Shown: positions 20,484 to 28,965, counted from the first letter of the stretch. The stretch is DNA of 64,000 bases from Streptomyces sp. NRRL F-2664 (GCF_000719345.1 NZ_JOFX01000026.1:1-64000); one strand, 5' to 3'. Notes: generated from the sequence alone by a model not told the origin. Translations and numbers: made by a program.

Positions 20484-20525
20484 GAGCGGCGCACCCGCGA
20501 CCTCCCGGTCGCGGGCGCGCCGCTC
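20484..20525. terminator. Bidirectional terminator between convergent genes
   Basis: A 19-bp stem (GAGCGGCGC-A-CCCGCGACC paired with GGTCGCGGG-C-GCGCCGCTC, one mismatch) around a TCCC loop. It lies between the padR gene and the convergent SRPBCC gene. Confidence 0.85.
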
Positions 20526-20551
20526 TTCGTGTGCGGTGGTCTCGGGCGGGG

Positions 20552-20980
20552 TCAGGCAACCAGGCCGGCCAGCTTGCGCAGCGACTCGTTCAGCGCCGCG
20601 GTGGCCGAGTCCTTCAGCTTGCCGGCCATCAGCGAGACGGCGGCGCCGGTGAACTCGCCGTCGATGCGGACGGTGGTGGCGCCGCCGTCCGGTGTGAGCG
20701 TGTAGCGGGTCAGGACGGCGACGCCCATCGGGCCCTTGCCGGTGATGGCGAAGAGGCGTTCGTCCTCCAGCTCGGAGACGGTCCATACGACCTCGGCCGG
20801 GAAGCCCATCATCTTCATGTTCTCGGCGAAGGTCGTTCCGACGGCCAGGGCCCGGGGGCCGCCCTGCGGGAAGTTCGTGTGGGTCGTGCTCCACTGCCCG
20901 TACGCGTCCCAGTCCGTCAGCTGGGACCAGAGCTTCGCGGCGGGCGCCTCGATGCGTGATTCCGCGGTGACTTCTGCCAT
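20552..20980 (-). CDS. SRPBCC (START-like) family protein
   Basis: A 142-aa protein with the START-like ligand-binding fold. The characteristic beginning is SRIEAPAAKLWSQLTDWDAY, the middle strand has TFAENMKMMGFPAEVVW and the C-terminal helix is rich in Ala, Leu and Lys. Such proteins bind hydrophobic ligands or act as polyketide aromatase/cyclases. Here the gene is solitary, so a small-molecule-binding or stress role is only a guess. It converges with padR across a shared terminator. Confidence 0.8.
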   Translation of the reverse strand: MAEVTAESRIEAPAAKLWSQLTDWDAYGQWSTTHTNFPQGGPRALAVGTTFAENMKMMGFPAEVVWTVSELEDERLFAITGKGPMGVAVLTRYTLTPDGGATTVRIDGEFTGAAVSLMAGKLKDSATAALNESLRKLAGLVA

Positions 20981-21113
20981 GCGACCACCCCTTCTCGTCG
21001 GACACGTGCGCGGAAGGTAGTCCTGGCGACCGGAACATTCAATACTGACGACCTGTCAGATCCCGTCGGCTCGCGGACGTGATCTCAGGTCTGTCTCAAC
21101 AGGTGTCACAGCA

Positions 21114-21142
21114 GTGACGCTCCTGACTTGCCCTGTCATGAT
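21114..21142 (+). promoter_or_regulatory. Leaderless promoter of the first EamA gene
   Basis: GTGACG (21114-21119) and CATGAT (21137-21142) are separated by 17 bp. Six bases then lead to the ATG at 21149, which would be the first transcribed codon. No ribosome site precedes this ATG. Confidence 0.55.
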
Positions 21143-21148
21143 GGCCGG

Positions 21149-22105
21149 ATGCAAGCGTCAGGGAAAAACGCCGGACTGAGCCTCGCGCTCGTCTCGGCGT
21201 TCGCGTTCGGTGGTTCCGGAGTGGCTGCGAAGCCGCTGATCGAGGCGGGTCTGGACCCCCTCCACATGGTCTGGCTCAGGGTGGCCGGCGCGGCGCTCGT
21301 GCTGTCGCCGCTGGCCTGGCGCCACCGCGATCTCCTCCTGCGCAGGCCCGCACTGCTCGCCGGTTTCGGCCTGGTCGCCGTCGCGGGTGTGCAGGCCTTC
21401 TACTTCGCCTCCCTCTCCCGCATCCCCGTCGGCGTGGCCCTGCTGCTGGAGTACCTGGGCCCGGCTCTGCTCCTCGGCTACATCCGCTTCGTGCAGCGCA
21501 AGCCCGTGACGCGCGGGGCCGCCGCGGGCGCGGCCGTCGCCGTCGTGGGCCTGGCCTGCGTGGTCGAGATCTGGGCCGGGCTGAGCCTGGACCTGCTCGG
21601 TGTGCTCTTCGGCCTCGCCGCGGCCTGCTGCCAGGCCTTCTACTTCGTCTTCGCCGACCAGGGCGCCGACGGCGCGGACGCCCCCGACCCGCTCGGTGTG
21701 ATCGCCTACGGCATGTTGATCGGCGCCCTGGTGATGACGGTGATCGCCCGGCCGTGGGAGATCGACTGGCAGGTTCTGGGCGGAGAGGCCTCGGTGGGCG
21801 GAACCATGGTGGCCGCGCCGCTGCTGCTCGGCTGGGTCGTGCTCGTCGCGACGGTCTTCGCCTACGTGACCGGCGTGGTCTCGGTGCGTCGGCTCTCACC
21901 GCAGGTCGCGGGCGTGGTGGCCTTCCTCGAAGCCGTCGTGGCCACCGTGCTGGCCTGGATCCTGCTCGGCGAGCACCTCTCGACCTGGCAGATCGCCGGA
22001 GGCGCCCTGGTCCTCGGCGGTGCCTTCATCGCCCAGTCCTCCCGCCCGGCGCCCGGGCCCGCGGCGGAGCCGGTCCCGGTGGACCGCGAACCCACGAGGG
22101 CCTAG
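21149..22105 (+). CDS. EamA-family (RhtA-like) exporter, first copy
   Basis: A 318-aa inner-membrane protein with ten hydrophobic segments arranged as two EamA repeats, the pattern of drug/metabolite transporters that export amino acids or metabolites. Typical motifs are GSGVAAKPLIEAGLDPL at helix 1 and SPQVAGVVAFLEAVVATVLA in the second repeat. The ATG at 21149 is chosen because the promoter places it as a leaderless start. It is followed by a second EamA gene in the same direction, with which it shares only the general fold. Confidence 0.83.
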   Translation: MQASGKNAGLSLALVSAFAFGGSGVAAKPLIEAGLDPLHMVWLRVAGAALVLSPLAWRHRDLLLRRPALLAGFGLVAVAGVQAFYFASLSRIPVGVALLLEYLGPALLLGYIRFVQRKPVTRGAAAGAAVAVVGLACVVEIWAGLSLDLLGVLFGLAAACCQAFYFVFADQGADGADAPDPLGVIAYGMLIGALVMTVIARPWEIDWQVLGGEASVGGTMVAAPLLLGWVVLVATVFAYVTGVVSVRRLSPQVAGVVAFLEAVVATVLAWILLGEHLSTWQIAGGALVLGGAFIAQSSRPAPGPAAEPVPVDREPTRA

Positions 22106-22115
22106 GGTGACGGGC

Positions 22116-22151
22116 ATGTATACGACCGTGCTCTCCCCGCCCGCGTCCTAG
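22116..22151 (+). CDS. Possible leader peptide upstream of second EamA gene
   Basis: An 11-codon reading frame (MYTTVLSPPAS, stop TAG) begins 10 nt after the first EamA gene and ends inside a hairpin. A translated leader overlapping a hairpin suggests attenuation of the downstream exporter gene. There is no strong ribosome site (GGGTGACGGGC precedes it), and expression is unproven. Confidence 0.3.
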   Translation: MYTTVLSPPAS

Positions 22152-22158
22152 CGGGCGG
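22137..22158 (+). terminator. Hairpin overlapping the leader stop codon
   Basis: A perfect 8-bp GC stem (CCGCCCGC/GCGGGCGG) with a 6-nt loop. It may be the terminator of the first EamA gene or an attenuator for the second; no T run follows. Confidence 0.5.
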
Positions 22159-22262
22159 CGCCCCCCGACGACGGCCCCGCCCGGGGAGCCCCCGGGCGCG
22201 CCGGTGCTGCCCGCGAAGCGATGACCGATCCCTCATCCTTCACGCACGCACGGAGAACACAC

Positions 22263-23270
22263 GTGTCGAACCTCTCGCCCGCTGCCGGGCGCAGTCTGCT
22301 GTACCTCGTCATCGCCGGCGCCGCCTGGGGCACCGCCGGGGCGGCCGCTTCGCTCCTCTTCCTGGCCAGTGACCTCGGCCCGCTCGCCCTGTCCTTCTGG
22401 CGGTGCGCGGGCGGGCTCCTGGTGCTGCTCGGGGTGCTCGCCGTCCGGCGGGCCTGCCCCGGGCTGCGCAGGGCACGGCCCGCGGTCACGCCCTCCGTGG
22501 CCTCCCTCGTGGTGACCGGGCTGCTGTTCACCCTCTTCCAGGCCGCCTACTTCGCCGCCGTGCGCGAGACCGGCCTGGCCGTCGGCACCGTGGTCACCCT
22601 CGGCGCCGGGCCCGTGCTGATCGCGCTCGGAGCGCGTCGCTGGATGGGTGAGCGACTGGGCCGCGGCGGCACGGTCGCCGTCCTGGGAGCCCTCGCCGGC
22701 CTCGTCGTCCTCGTCCTGGGCGGCGGCGGCACCGAGGTGCGCCCGCTCGGCGTCGGCTGGGCGCTGCTCTCGGCGGCCGGTTACGCCAGCATGACCCTGC
22801 GGGCCCGCCGCCTCGGGCGGCGCGGGGCGGGCGGGGACCCGCTGGTGACCACCGCCTGGTCGGTCGCGGTGGGCGCGGTGTGCCTGCTGCCGCTCGCGGG
22901 GGCGGAGGGCCTGCTGCCGCACACCGGGGAGCCGGTCCGGGTGCTGTGGCTGCTGGTGTACGTCGCCACCGTGCCGACGGCCCTGGCGTACGCCCTCTAC
23001 TTCACGGGCGCCGCGGCCGTGCGCGCCGCGACCGTGTCGGTGATCATGCTGATCGAGCCGGTGAGTGCGGCGGTGATCGCCGTCCTCGTGCTCGGCGAGC
23101 GGCTGACCGGAGCCGTGGTGCTCGGCACCGTACTGCTGCTGGCGGCGGTCGGCGCGCTGATCGTCGCGGAATCCCGCCGTTCGGCGGGCGGGCCTGCCGA
23201 GCCCGCCGGACGCGCCGGGGCGACCGGACCCGCCGCGGGACGGCGGTCTCCTCAGAGCGCCGTGAGGTAG
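22263..23270 (+). CDS. EamA-family exporter, second copy
   Basis: A 335-aa membrane protein with ten transmembrane segments in two EamA repeats ([15 protein letters not shown] at helix 1, [19 protein letters not shown] at helix 9) and an Ala/Gly/Pro-rich cytoplasmic tail. The GTG start is supported by GGAGAA 6 nt upstream; an ATG at 22221 lacks a ribosome site. A ~150-nt leader with a possible leader peptide and hairpin separates it from the first EamA gene. Its 3' end overlaps the convergent PNPOx-family pseudogene by 19 nt. The substrate is unknown. Confidence 0.82.
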   Translation: MSNLSPAAGRSLLYLVIAGAAWGTAGAAASLLFLASDLGPLALSFWRCAGGLLVLLGVLAVRRACPGLRRARPAVTPSVASLVVTGLLFTLFQAAYFAAVRETGLAVGTVVTLGAGPVLIALGARRWMGERLGRGGTVAVLGALAGLVVLVLGGGGTEVRPLGVGWALLSAAGYASMTLRARRLGRRGAGGDPLVTTAWSVAVGAVCLLPLAGAEGLLPHTGEPVRVLWLLVYVATVPTALAYALYFTGAAAVRAATVSVIMLIEPVSAAVIAVLVLGERLTGAVVLGTVLLLAAVGALIVAESRRSAGGPAEPAGRAGATGPAAGRRSPQSAVR

Positions 23271-23950
23271 GCCGGGACGGCGATGCCGGGGTCCAGGTCC
23301 GCGGCCGGCACGGGGGTTCCGTACACCGTGCCGACCGGGACCACGCCGGCCCAGTGCGGCAGGCCGAGGTCCTCGGCGTCGTCGTTCGACGGTCCCGTAC
23401 GGAGCTTCGCGGACACCTCGTCCAGGTCCACCCGGATCACCGCGGTGGCAGCGAGCTCCTTGGCGTTCGCCGGCCGTACGTCGCCGGAGCGGCCCGGGGC
23501 GACGGCGTCGATCATCGCGTCCAGCGCCGTCCGGCACTCCTCCTCGTCGGTCACCTGGCGGGCGGTGCCGTGGACGACCACCGAGCGGTAGTTGAGCGAG
23601 TGGTGGAAGGCGGAGCGGGCCAGCACCAGGCCGTCGACATGGGTGACGGTGACGCAGACGGGCAGGCCCGGGTCGGTGCGGCCGGCCGCGAGGAGCGGGC
23701 GCGAGCCGGTGGAGCCGTGCATGTAGAGCGCTTACCCAACCCGTGCGAACAGCGTGGGCAGGACCACCGGCGCACCGTCCCGGACGAAGCCCAGGTGGCA
23801 GACGTAGGCCTCGTCGAGTATCGAGTGGACCGTCTCGCGGTCGTAGCGCGCCCGGTCGCGGGAGCGGCTGGGGACCGTGCGGTCGGTGGGCTCGTACGCA
23901 CCGGTCGTCCCGGTGCTCTGCGTCGTCTCCGTGGCGGGCGTCGCGGTCAT
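23252..23950 (-). pseudogene. Pyridoxamine 5'-phosphate oxidase-family protein, interrupted by an in-frame stop
   Basis: The frame reads from ATG at 23950 through a flavin-binding split-barrel protein of ~232 codons but meets one TAA at 23734-23732. Before the stop come YDRETVHSILDEAYVCHLGF and LPTLFARVG. After it, still in frame, come ALYMHGSTGSRPLL and NYRSVVVHGTARQV, which continue the same PNPOx-like domain. The replaced codon was probably GAA or GAG (Gly-Glu-Ala-Leu-Tyr in relatives). It could be a recent nonsense mutation, a sequencing error, or a site of readthrough; an ATG four codons after the stop might allow reinitiation. It is divergent from a MocR regulator. Confidence 0.8.
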
Positions 23951-23964
23951 GATGCGGACTCCAT

Positions 23965-23980
23965 TGCACTAGTGCATAAT
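23965..23980. promoter_or_regulatory. MocR operator and leaderless promoter
   Basis: The perfect 12-bp palindrome TGCACTAGTGCA (23965-23976) lies between the divergent genes and overlaps CATAAT (23975-23980). That box is a good -10 placing transcription at the GTG at 23988. The site could control both genes. Confidence 0.65.
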
Positions 23981-23987
23981 GTGGTTT

Positions 23988-25322
23988 GTGCTAGGAGAGT
24001 ATCGGATCACAGGGCGCCGCACATCCGAAATCGCGGCCAGTGTCGAAGCGGGAGTGGCATCGGGTGCGCTCCCGCCCGGATCGCTGCTGCCGCCGATGCG
24101 GGAGCTTGCGGGCGTGCTGGGCGTGAACCCCAACACCGTCGCGTCCGCCTACAGGACCTTGCGCGAGCGCGGGGTCATCGAAACGGACGGGCGGCGCGGG
24201 AGTCGGGTGCGTTCCCGCCCGGCGAGCACTCCCCGGGAGGCGCTGCGGATGGCCGTGCCCGCCGGGGTGCGGGACGTCGCGCAGGGGAATCCCGACGTGC
24301 GGCTGCTGCCCGCGCTGGGCGGAGCGCTCGCGGCGGCCGCCCGGCGCCACGAACGCGAGCCTGCCCTCTACGGGGCGGACCCGGTCGCGCCGGACCTGGC
24401 GGGCATGGCCCGGGCCGGCTTCGACGAGGACGGGGTGCCGCCCGGGCCGGTCGCGGTGACGTCGGGCGCGCTGGACGCGATCGAACGGGTCCTGGCCGCC
24501 CACCTGCGGCCCGGGGACGCGGTGGCGGTCGAGGACCCGGGCTGGGGCGGCGCGCTGGACCTCGTTCCGGCACTCGGCCTGCGGATGCTGCCGGTGGCGG
24601 TGGACGACGACGGCCCCCGGCCCGACGCGGTGGCCCGGGCCCTGGAGGCCGGCGCGCGGGCGCTGGTGGTGACCTCGCGGGCGCAGAACCCGACCGGGGC
24701 CGCGGTGGGCGCCCGGCGGGCGGTAGTCCTGCGGGAGCTGCTCGCGCGGCACCCCGGCGTCCTGCTGGTCGAGGACGACCACGGGCACGGGATCGTCGAC
24801 CTGCCCCTGCACCCGCTGGCCGGGGCCACCCGGCACTGGGTGCTGATCCGGTCGACGGCCAAGGCGTACGGGCCGGACCTGCGGCTCGCCGTCCTGACGG
24901 GTGACGAGGTGACCCTGGACCGGGTGCGGGGACGCCAGCGGCTGGGTCCCGGCTGGGTGAGCCGGCTCCTGCAGCACGCGGTGGTCGAGCTGTGGTCCTC
25001 GCATGCCGTGGACCGGGCCGCGGTCGCACGCGCCTACGCGGAGCGGCGGGACGCGCTGGTCGAGGCCCTGCGGGAGCGGGGGGTGCCGGCCCACGGGCGG
25101 AGCGGCCTGAACGTCTGGGTGCCCGTGGCCGACGAGACGGTGGCGGTCACGCGGCTGCTCGCCGCGGGGTGGGCCGTCGCCGCCGGGGCCGTCTTCCGGG
25201 TCGAGACGGGACCGGGTGTGCGGCTCACGGTGTCCCAGCTGGAGGCCGCCGAGGTGCCCGCCCTGGCCGACGCTGTCGCCGCGGCGGTCCGTACCGGGCG
25301 TGCCGGCGGGCGCGGCGACTGA
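23988..25322 (+). CDS. MocR-family (GntR-HTH plus aminotransferase domain) regulator
   Basis: About 444 aa. The N-terminal GntR winged helix (GALPPGSLLPPMRELAGVLG, NPNTVASAYRTLRERGVI) is joined to a type-I aminotransferase domain with the PLP-binding lysine K292 in RSTAKAYGPDLRLA and the EDDHGHG and SRAQNPTGAAV motifs. MocR proteins sense PLP or its aldimines and often control vitamin B6 genes, matching the divergent PNPOx-family gene. GTG at 23988 is preferred because a -10 box ends 7 nt before it. ATG at 23979 overlaps that box. Confidence 0.83.
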   Translation: MLGEYRITGRRTSEIAASVEAGVASGALPPGSLLPPMRELAGVLGVNPNTVASAYRTLRERGVIETDGRRGSRVRSRPASTPREALRMAVPAGVRDVAQGNPDVRLLPALGGALAAAARRHEREPALYGADPVAPDLAGMARAGFDEDGVPPGPVAVTSGALDAIERVLAAHLRPGDAVAVEDPGWGGALDLVPALGLRMLPVAVDDDGPRPDAVARALEAGARALVVTSRAQNPTGAAVGARRAVVLRELLARHPGVLLVEDDHGHGIVDLPLHPLAGATRHWVLIRSTAKAYGPDLRLAVLTGDEVTLDRVRGRQRLGPGWVSRLLQHAVVELWSSHAVDRAAVARAYAERRDALVEALRERGVPAHGRSGLNVWVPVADETVAVTRLLAAGWAVAAGAVFRVETGPGVRLTVSQLEAAEVPALADAVAAAVRTGRAGGRGD

Positions 25323-25396
25323 CCGCCGCGCCCGGGCAGCGGGAGGGGCCGGACCGGCCGGTACGGGGGAGTGCCAGGACGGGCCTCGCCCGGGCG

Positions 25397-25438
25397 CGCC
25401 CGGCCGGTGGTCCTGCCGACAGGACCACCGGCCGGGCG
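25397..25438. terminator. Bidirectional terminator between convergent genes
   Basis: A perfect 18-bp GC stem (CGCCCGGCCGGTGGTCCT and its complement) with a 6-nt loop, between the mocR gene and the convergent third EamA gene. Confidence 0.88.
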
Positions 25439-25479
25439 GGACCCCGCGGCCACCCCGGTACGGCCGGGCCCGTGCGCCG

Positions 25480-26481
25480 TCAGTCCGGGGTGCGGGCGGC
25501 GCGGGTCTGGGTGAGGGCGGCCCCCGCCAGGACGATCGCGGCGCCGACCGGGGTGTTCCAGTGCAGCTGCTCGCCGAGGACCAGCACGCCCGCGGTGGTG
25601 GCGATGACGGGGATGAAGTAGGTGACCATCTGGGCGGTGGTCGGACCGACCTCCGTCACCAGGCCGTACTGCATCTGCAGGGCCATGCCCGTCCCGAGGG
25701 CGCCCAGCGCCACCACCGACAGGGTCGGCCAGAGCGGGAACGCGTCCGGCGCCGACGTGAACAGGGCGCTCACCAGCGCGAGCTGGACGGTGGAGACCAT
25801 CAGCTGGGCACCGGTCAGGGCCACCGGGGAACCGGGAGTCCCGGCCAGCGTGCGGCGCACGTAGATCCAGCCGACGGGGTAGCAGAGGGAGGCCAGCAGG
25901 GCGAAGGCGGTGCCCTTGGCGTCCACGCCCGAGAAGCCCTGCCAGGCGCCGAGCACGGTCAGCACGCCGAGGAAGCCGAGACCCAGGCCGGCGAAGCGGC
26001 GGCGGGTCGGGCGGTCCTCGGAGAGGGCGACCAGGGACAGCGCCATGCCCCAGAGGGGGGACGTGGCGTTGCAGATGCCGGCCAGGCTGGACGGGATGCT
26101 CAGCTCCGCGTACGCGAAGAGGGAGAACGGGGCGGTGTTGAGGAGCAGCGCGGCCACCGTGAGGTGACCCCAGGTGCGCAGGCCCCGGGGGAGCGGTTCG
26201 CGGCGGACCAGGAGTACGGCGAGGAGGGCGAGCGCACCGAACAGGACCCGGCCGAGGGCCACTTGGAAGGGCGCGAAGGCCTCGGTGCCCACTTTGATCA
26301 GCAGGAAGCTGAAACCCCAGATCACCGAGAGGATCGCGAAGCGCACGCGCCAGTCGAGGAGGCCGCGCCGCCGGCCGGCCGGTGCCGCGCAGGGCGCCGT
26401 CGCGGCGGGCGTGACCGGCACGGCGGTCGACGGCTGGGGGGAGGCCGGGACGTCCGGCCGCGGGGCGGGGGGTGCGCTCAT
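25480..26481 (-). CDS. EamA-family transporter, third copy
   Basis: A 333-aa membrane protein. A ~40-residue Pro/Ala-rich N-terminus precedes ten hydrophobic segments in two EamA repeats (FAILSVIWGFSFLLIKVG at helix 1, GPTTAQMVTYFIPVIATTAG near the end). The start at MSAPPAPRP is the most plausible, though the ribosome site is poor. It is divergent from a LysR regulator with 74 bp between the starts, a classic arrangement in which the LysR protein controls the exporter in response to its substrate. Substrate unknown. Confidence 0.8.
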   Translation of the reverse strand: MSAPPAPRPDVPASPQPSTAVPVTPAATAPCAAPAGRRRGLLDWRVRFAILSVIWGFSFLLIKVGTEAFAPFQVALGRVLFGALALLAVLLVRREPLPRGLRTWGHLTVAALLLNTAPFSLFAYAELSIPSSLAGICNATSPLWGMALSLVALSEDRPTRRRFAGLGLGFLGVLTVLGAWQGFSGVDAKGTAFALLASLCYPVGWIYVRRTLAGTPGSPVALTGAQLMVSTVQLALVSALFTSAPDAFPLWPTLSVVALGALGTGMALQMQYGLVTEVGPTTAQMVTYFIPVIATTAGVLVLGEQLHWNTPVGAAIVLAGAALTQTRAARTPD

Positions 26482-26542
26482 GCCCCTTACTGTGCTCGCG
26501 TCAACTTCGTAGGACAAGCGAGATCTTCTGGGATGGACGACG

Positions 26543-26548
26543 TAGCAT
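26543..26548 (+). promoter_or_regulatory. -10 box of leaderless lysR promoter
   Basis: TAGCAT lies 7 nt before the ATG at 26556, within the imperfect palindrome GTAGCATTGCTTAC. No ribosome site precedes the ATG. The region is shared with the divergent EamA gene. Confidence 0.5.
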
Positions 26549-26555
26549 TGCTTAC

Positions 26556-27464
26556 ATGTTGAACCTGGAGCGCCTGCGCACCCTCGACGCCCTCGCCCGG
26601 CACGGCTCGGTCAGCGGTGCGGCCGACGGCCTCCACGTCACCACCTCCGCGGTGTCCCAGCAGATGGCCAAGCTGGAACGGGAGGTCGGCCAACCGCTGC
26701 TGGCCAGGAACGGCCGCGGGGTCCGCCTCACCGACGCCGGGCGGCTGCTCGCCGACCATGCGGCCCGGATCATCAGCCAGGTCGAGCGGGCCCAGGCCGA
26801 CGTCGAGGCCCAGCGGGGCTGCGCGGTGGGCGAGCTGCGCATCGGCGCCTTTCCGACCGCCATGCGCGGACTGCTGCCCCGGGCCCTGTCGGCGCTCCGC
26901 ACCGGGCACCCCGACCTGCGGGTGCGGGTGCGCGAGCAGGAACCCGAGGAGAGCATGGCGGCCGTCGTGCGCGGCGACCTCGACATGGCGCTGGCGATCG
27001 ACTGGTACAACAAGCGGATGCCGGTGCCCGCCGAGCTCACCCGGACACACCTGCTGGACGACTCGGTCGACATCGCGGTCCCGGCCGGCCACCGCCTTGC
27101 GGACCGGGCCGCCATCTCCCTCGCGGAGTTCGCCGACGACGAATGGATCTCCTGGAACGAGGGCCAGTTCTGCCACGAGTGGCTCGTGTTCACCCTGCGC
27201 GGTACGGGCATGGAGCCGCGCATCGCGCACATCGCCGAGGAGCACCACACCCAGCTCGCCTTCGTGGAGGCCGGTCTCGGCGTGTGCGTCGCGCCGAGGC
27301 TGGGGCGCGGCCCCGTGCCGTCGGGGGTGCGGCTGCTGCCGGTCTGCGACGCCGTACGCCGGCACGTCTACGCCGTGTGGCGGGCGGACGCCGACCGCAG
27401 GCCGTCCGTCCGGGCCGCCGCCGACGCCCTGCGGACGGCGGCGGCCGGGGTCCGGCAGGCCTAG
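26556..27464 (+). CDS. LysR-family transcriptional regulator
   Basis: A 302-aa regulator. The N-terminal HTH is textbook (LRTLDALARHGSVSGAADGL, TTSAVSQQMAKLEREVG), followed by a periplasmic-binding-like effector domain (GELRIGAFPTAMRGLLP, GDLDMALAIDWYN, VEAGLGVCVAPRLG). The start is apparently leaderless. It probably controls the divergent EamA exporter; LysR-EamA/RhtA pairs commonly sense amino acids or aromatic compounds. The inducer cannot be read from the sequence. Confidence 0.87.
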   Translation: MLNLERLRTLDALARHGSVSGAADGLHVTTSAVSQQMAKLEREVGQPLLARNGRGVRLTDAGRLLADHAARIISQVERAQADVEAQRGCAVGELRIGAFPTAMRGLLPRALSALRTGHPDLRVRVREQEPEESMAAVVRGDLDMALAIDWYNKRMPVPAELTRTHLLDDSVDIAVPAGHRLADRAAISLAEFADDEWISWNEGQFCHEWLVFTLRGTGMEPRIAHIAEEHHTQLAFVEAGLGVCVAPRLGRGPVPSGVRLLPVCDAVRRHVYAVWRADADRRPSVRAAADALRTAAAGVRQA

Positions 27465-27507
27465 GGGATGGCCGGGCTCGGCCTGATCCGGAGACACGCT
27501 CCGGCCG

Positions 27508-27966
27508 TCAGATCTTGCGGAAGTCCCAGGAGACCACCGAGTCGGGGGTGAGGCGGATCCAGGCGTGCCGTCCGTCGTACGGCATCTCGCGGATCCCGAA
27601 GTTCTTCACCGGGAAGATCCGCTCGACCTCCGCCAGCTCGGGGCAGGGCCCGCCCGTCCGCGGGGCCTCGCCCACGAAGACCGCGCTGCCGGACAGCTCC
27701 ACGCCGCGCAGCTCGTCGTACGACTCGCCCGCGTCGACGACCACCGAGATCCGCGGGTCCTTGCGCAGGTCCGCCCAGCGCCGGCTGCGGGTGAGCGAAT
27801 ACAGCCACAGGGAGCTGCCGTCCCAGGCGAACCACAGGGCCCCCACGTGCGGGCGCCCGTCGGGCGAGACCGTCGCCACCCGGCAGGTGCGCTGCTCCCG
27901 CAGGAAGGCGTCCACTTCCGCCCCGCTCATCATGATGCGGCGGCCCCGCCGCTGCGTGTCGTCCAT
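27508..27966 (-). CDS. PNPOx-like flavin/F420-binding protein
   Basis: A 152-aa split-barrel protein of the pyridoxamine-phosphate-oxidase superfamily. RTCRVATVSPDGRPHVGALW and LYSLTRSRRWADLRKDPRIS are typical of the PPOX class that uses F420 or FMN. It is intact, in contrast to the interrupted family member at 23252-23950, and only distantly similar to it. The ATG has AAGGGG upstream. It is divergent from the isochorismatase-like gene and convergent with lysR. The reaction is unknown. Confidence 0.8.
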   Translation of the reverse strand: MDDTQRRGRRIMMSGAEVDAFLREQRTCRVATVSPDGRPHVGALWFAWDGSSLWLYSLTRSRRWADLRKDPRISVVVDAGESYDELRGVELSGSAVFVGEAPRTGGPCPELAEVERIFPVKNFGIREMPYDGRHAWIRLTPDSVVSWDFRKI

Positions 27967-28042
27967 CGGTCCCGCACCCCTTCACATCTGACTGTGTGTC
28001 AGGAAGCATGAGGGCTCTTCCGACGCCACGCCAGGGGGAGTC

Positions 28043-28657
28043 ATGCCGGATCTCGATCCCGCCAGCACCGCGCTGCTCACCGTGGAGTGCCAGAACGGCG
28101 TCGTGGGCGAGGAGTCCGCCCTGCCGGAACTGGCCCGGCAGGCCCGGGAGTCCGGGATGCTGGACCGCGTGGCCCGGCTGGTCGACGCCGCGCGCTGGGC
28201 CGGTCTGCAGGTGCTGCACGCCGTCGCCGAGCGGCGGCCCGACGGGCTGGGGGCCAACAGCAACGCCCGGCTCTTCCGGGCCGCCGACAAGCTGCCCGTA
28301 CGGCAGCTGACCGGCACGAGCGCGGTGGAGGTGGCCGCGCCCATCACCGTGGCCGAGTGCGACCTCGTCGTCCGCCGGCTGCACGGACTCTCGCCCATGG
28401 CGGGCACCGACCTGGACGCGCTGCTGCGCAATCTGGGGATCCGCACCCTCGTCGTCACCGGGGTCTCCTCCAACATCGCGATTCCGAACACCGTCTTCGA
28501 CGCCGTGAACCTCGGCTACCGGGTCGTCGTCCCCGCCGACGCCATCGCCGGGGTGCCCGCCGCCTGCACCGCCGAGGTGATCCGCAACTCCCTCGCCCTG
28601 GTGGCGACGGTCACCACGACCGAGGCGCTGCTCGGCGCGTGGGCCCGCGCGAGCTGA
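28043..28657 (+). CDS. Isochorismatase-fold (cysteine hydrolase-like) protein lacking the catalytic triad
   Basis: A 204-aa protein with the isochorismatase/nicotinamidase fold (LLTVECQNGV start, LSPMAGTDLDALLRNLGI, VVTGVSSNIAIPNTVFDA). The family triad is Asp-Lys-Cys. Here Asp is replaced by E15, the expected lysine is missing around R112-R113-L114, and the nucleophilic cysteine position is A147. Hydrolysis by the usual mechanism therefore looks impossible, while the fold is well preserved. A clear GGGGGAG ribosome site precedes the ATG. Possibly a binding or regulatory protein. Confidence 0.8.
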   Translation: MPDLDPASTALLTVECQNGVVGEESALPELARQARESGMLDRVARLVDAARWAGLQVLHAVAERRPDGLGANSNARLFRAADKLPVRQLTGTSAVEVAAPITVAECDLVVRRLHGLSPMAGTDLDALLRNLGIRTLVVTGVSSNIAIPNTVFDAVNLGYRVVVPADAIAGVPAACTAEVIRNSLALVATVTTTEALLGAWARAS

Positions 28658-28965
28658 GCGGAGCGCATACATCCGGACAAGCTGAGTGGCCGTCGGGTGA
28701 ACCGTCGGCGCCTGCGGCCGGTGCGGCGTCCGCAACGCCGCACGTCGCCGGAGGCGCTCTGCGGTGATCGCGAAGGGTAATCGTCCGGTCGCACCCTGTC
28801 TGAGCTGCTCGAACGACCATTCGGGAACCGCTATACGGACGAGGTGTCCGTAAATCGGTCGTCGATGTGCAATGACCCTTCGGCTCGTCCACGATTTGAA
28901 GCAACGGAACGCGATTCCGAAAGTAATCATCGCGTTGAGCCATCGAATCGAAAGAGAGTCTTCCC
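28658..28965 (+). other. Intergenic region upstream of the protease-inhibitor gene
   Basis: A stretch of 308 bp without a supported gene. Its right half is relatively AT-rich, suggesting regulatory DNA. A perfect 7-bp inverted repeat TACGGAC/GTCCGTA (28834-28852) may be an operator. TTGAAG at 28896 is a possible -35 but lacks a convincing -10. Confidence 0.45.
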
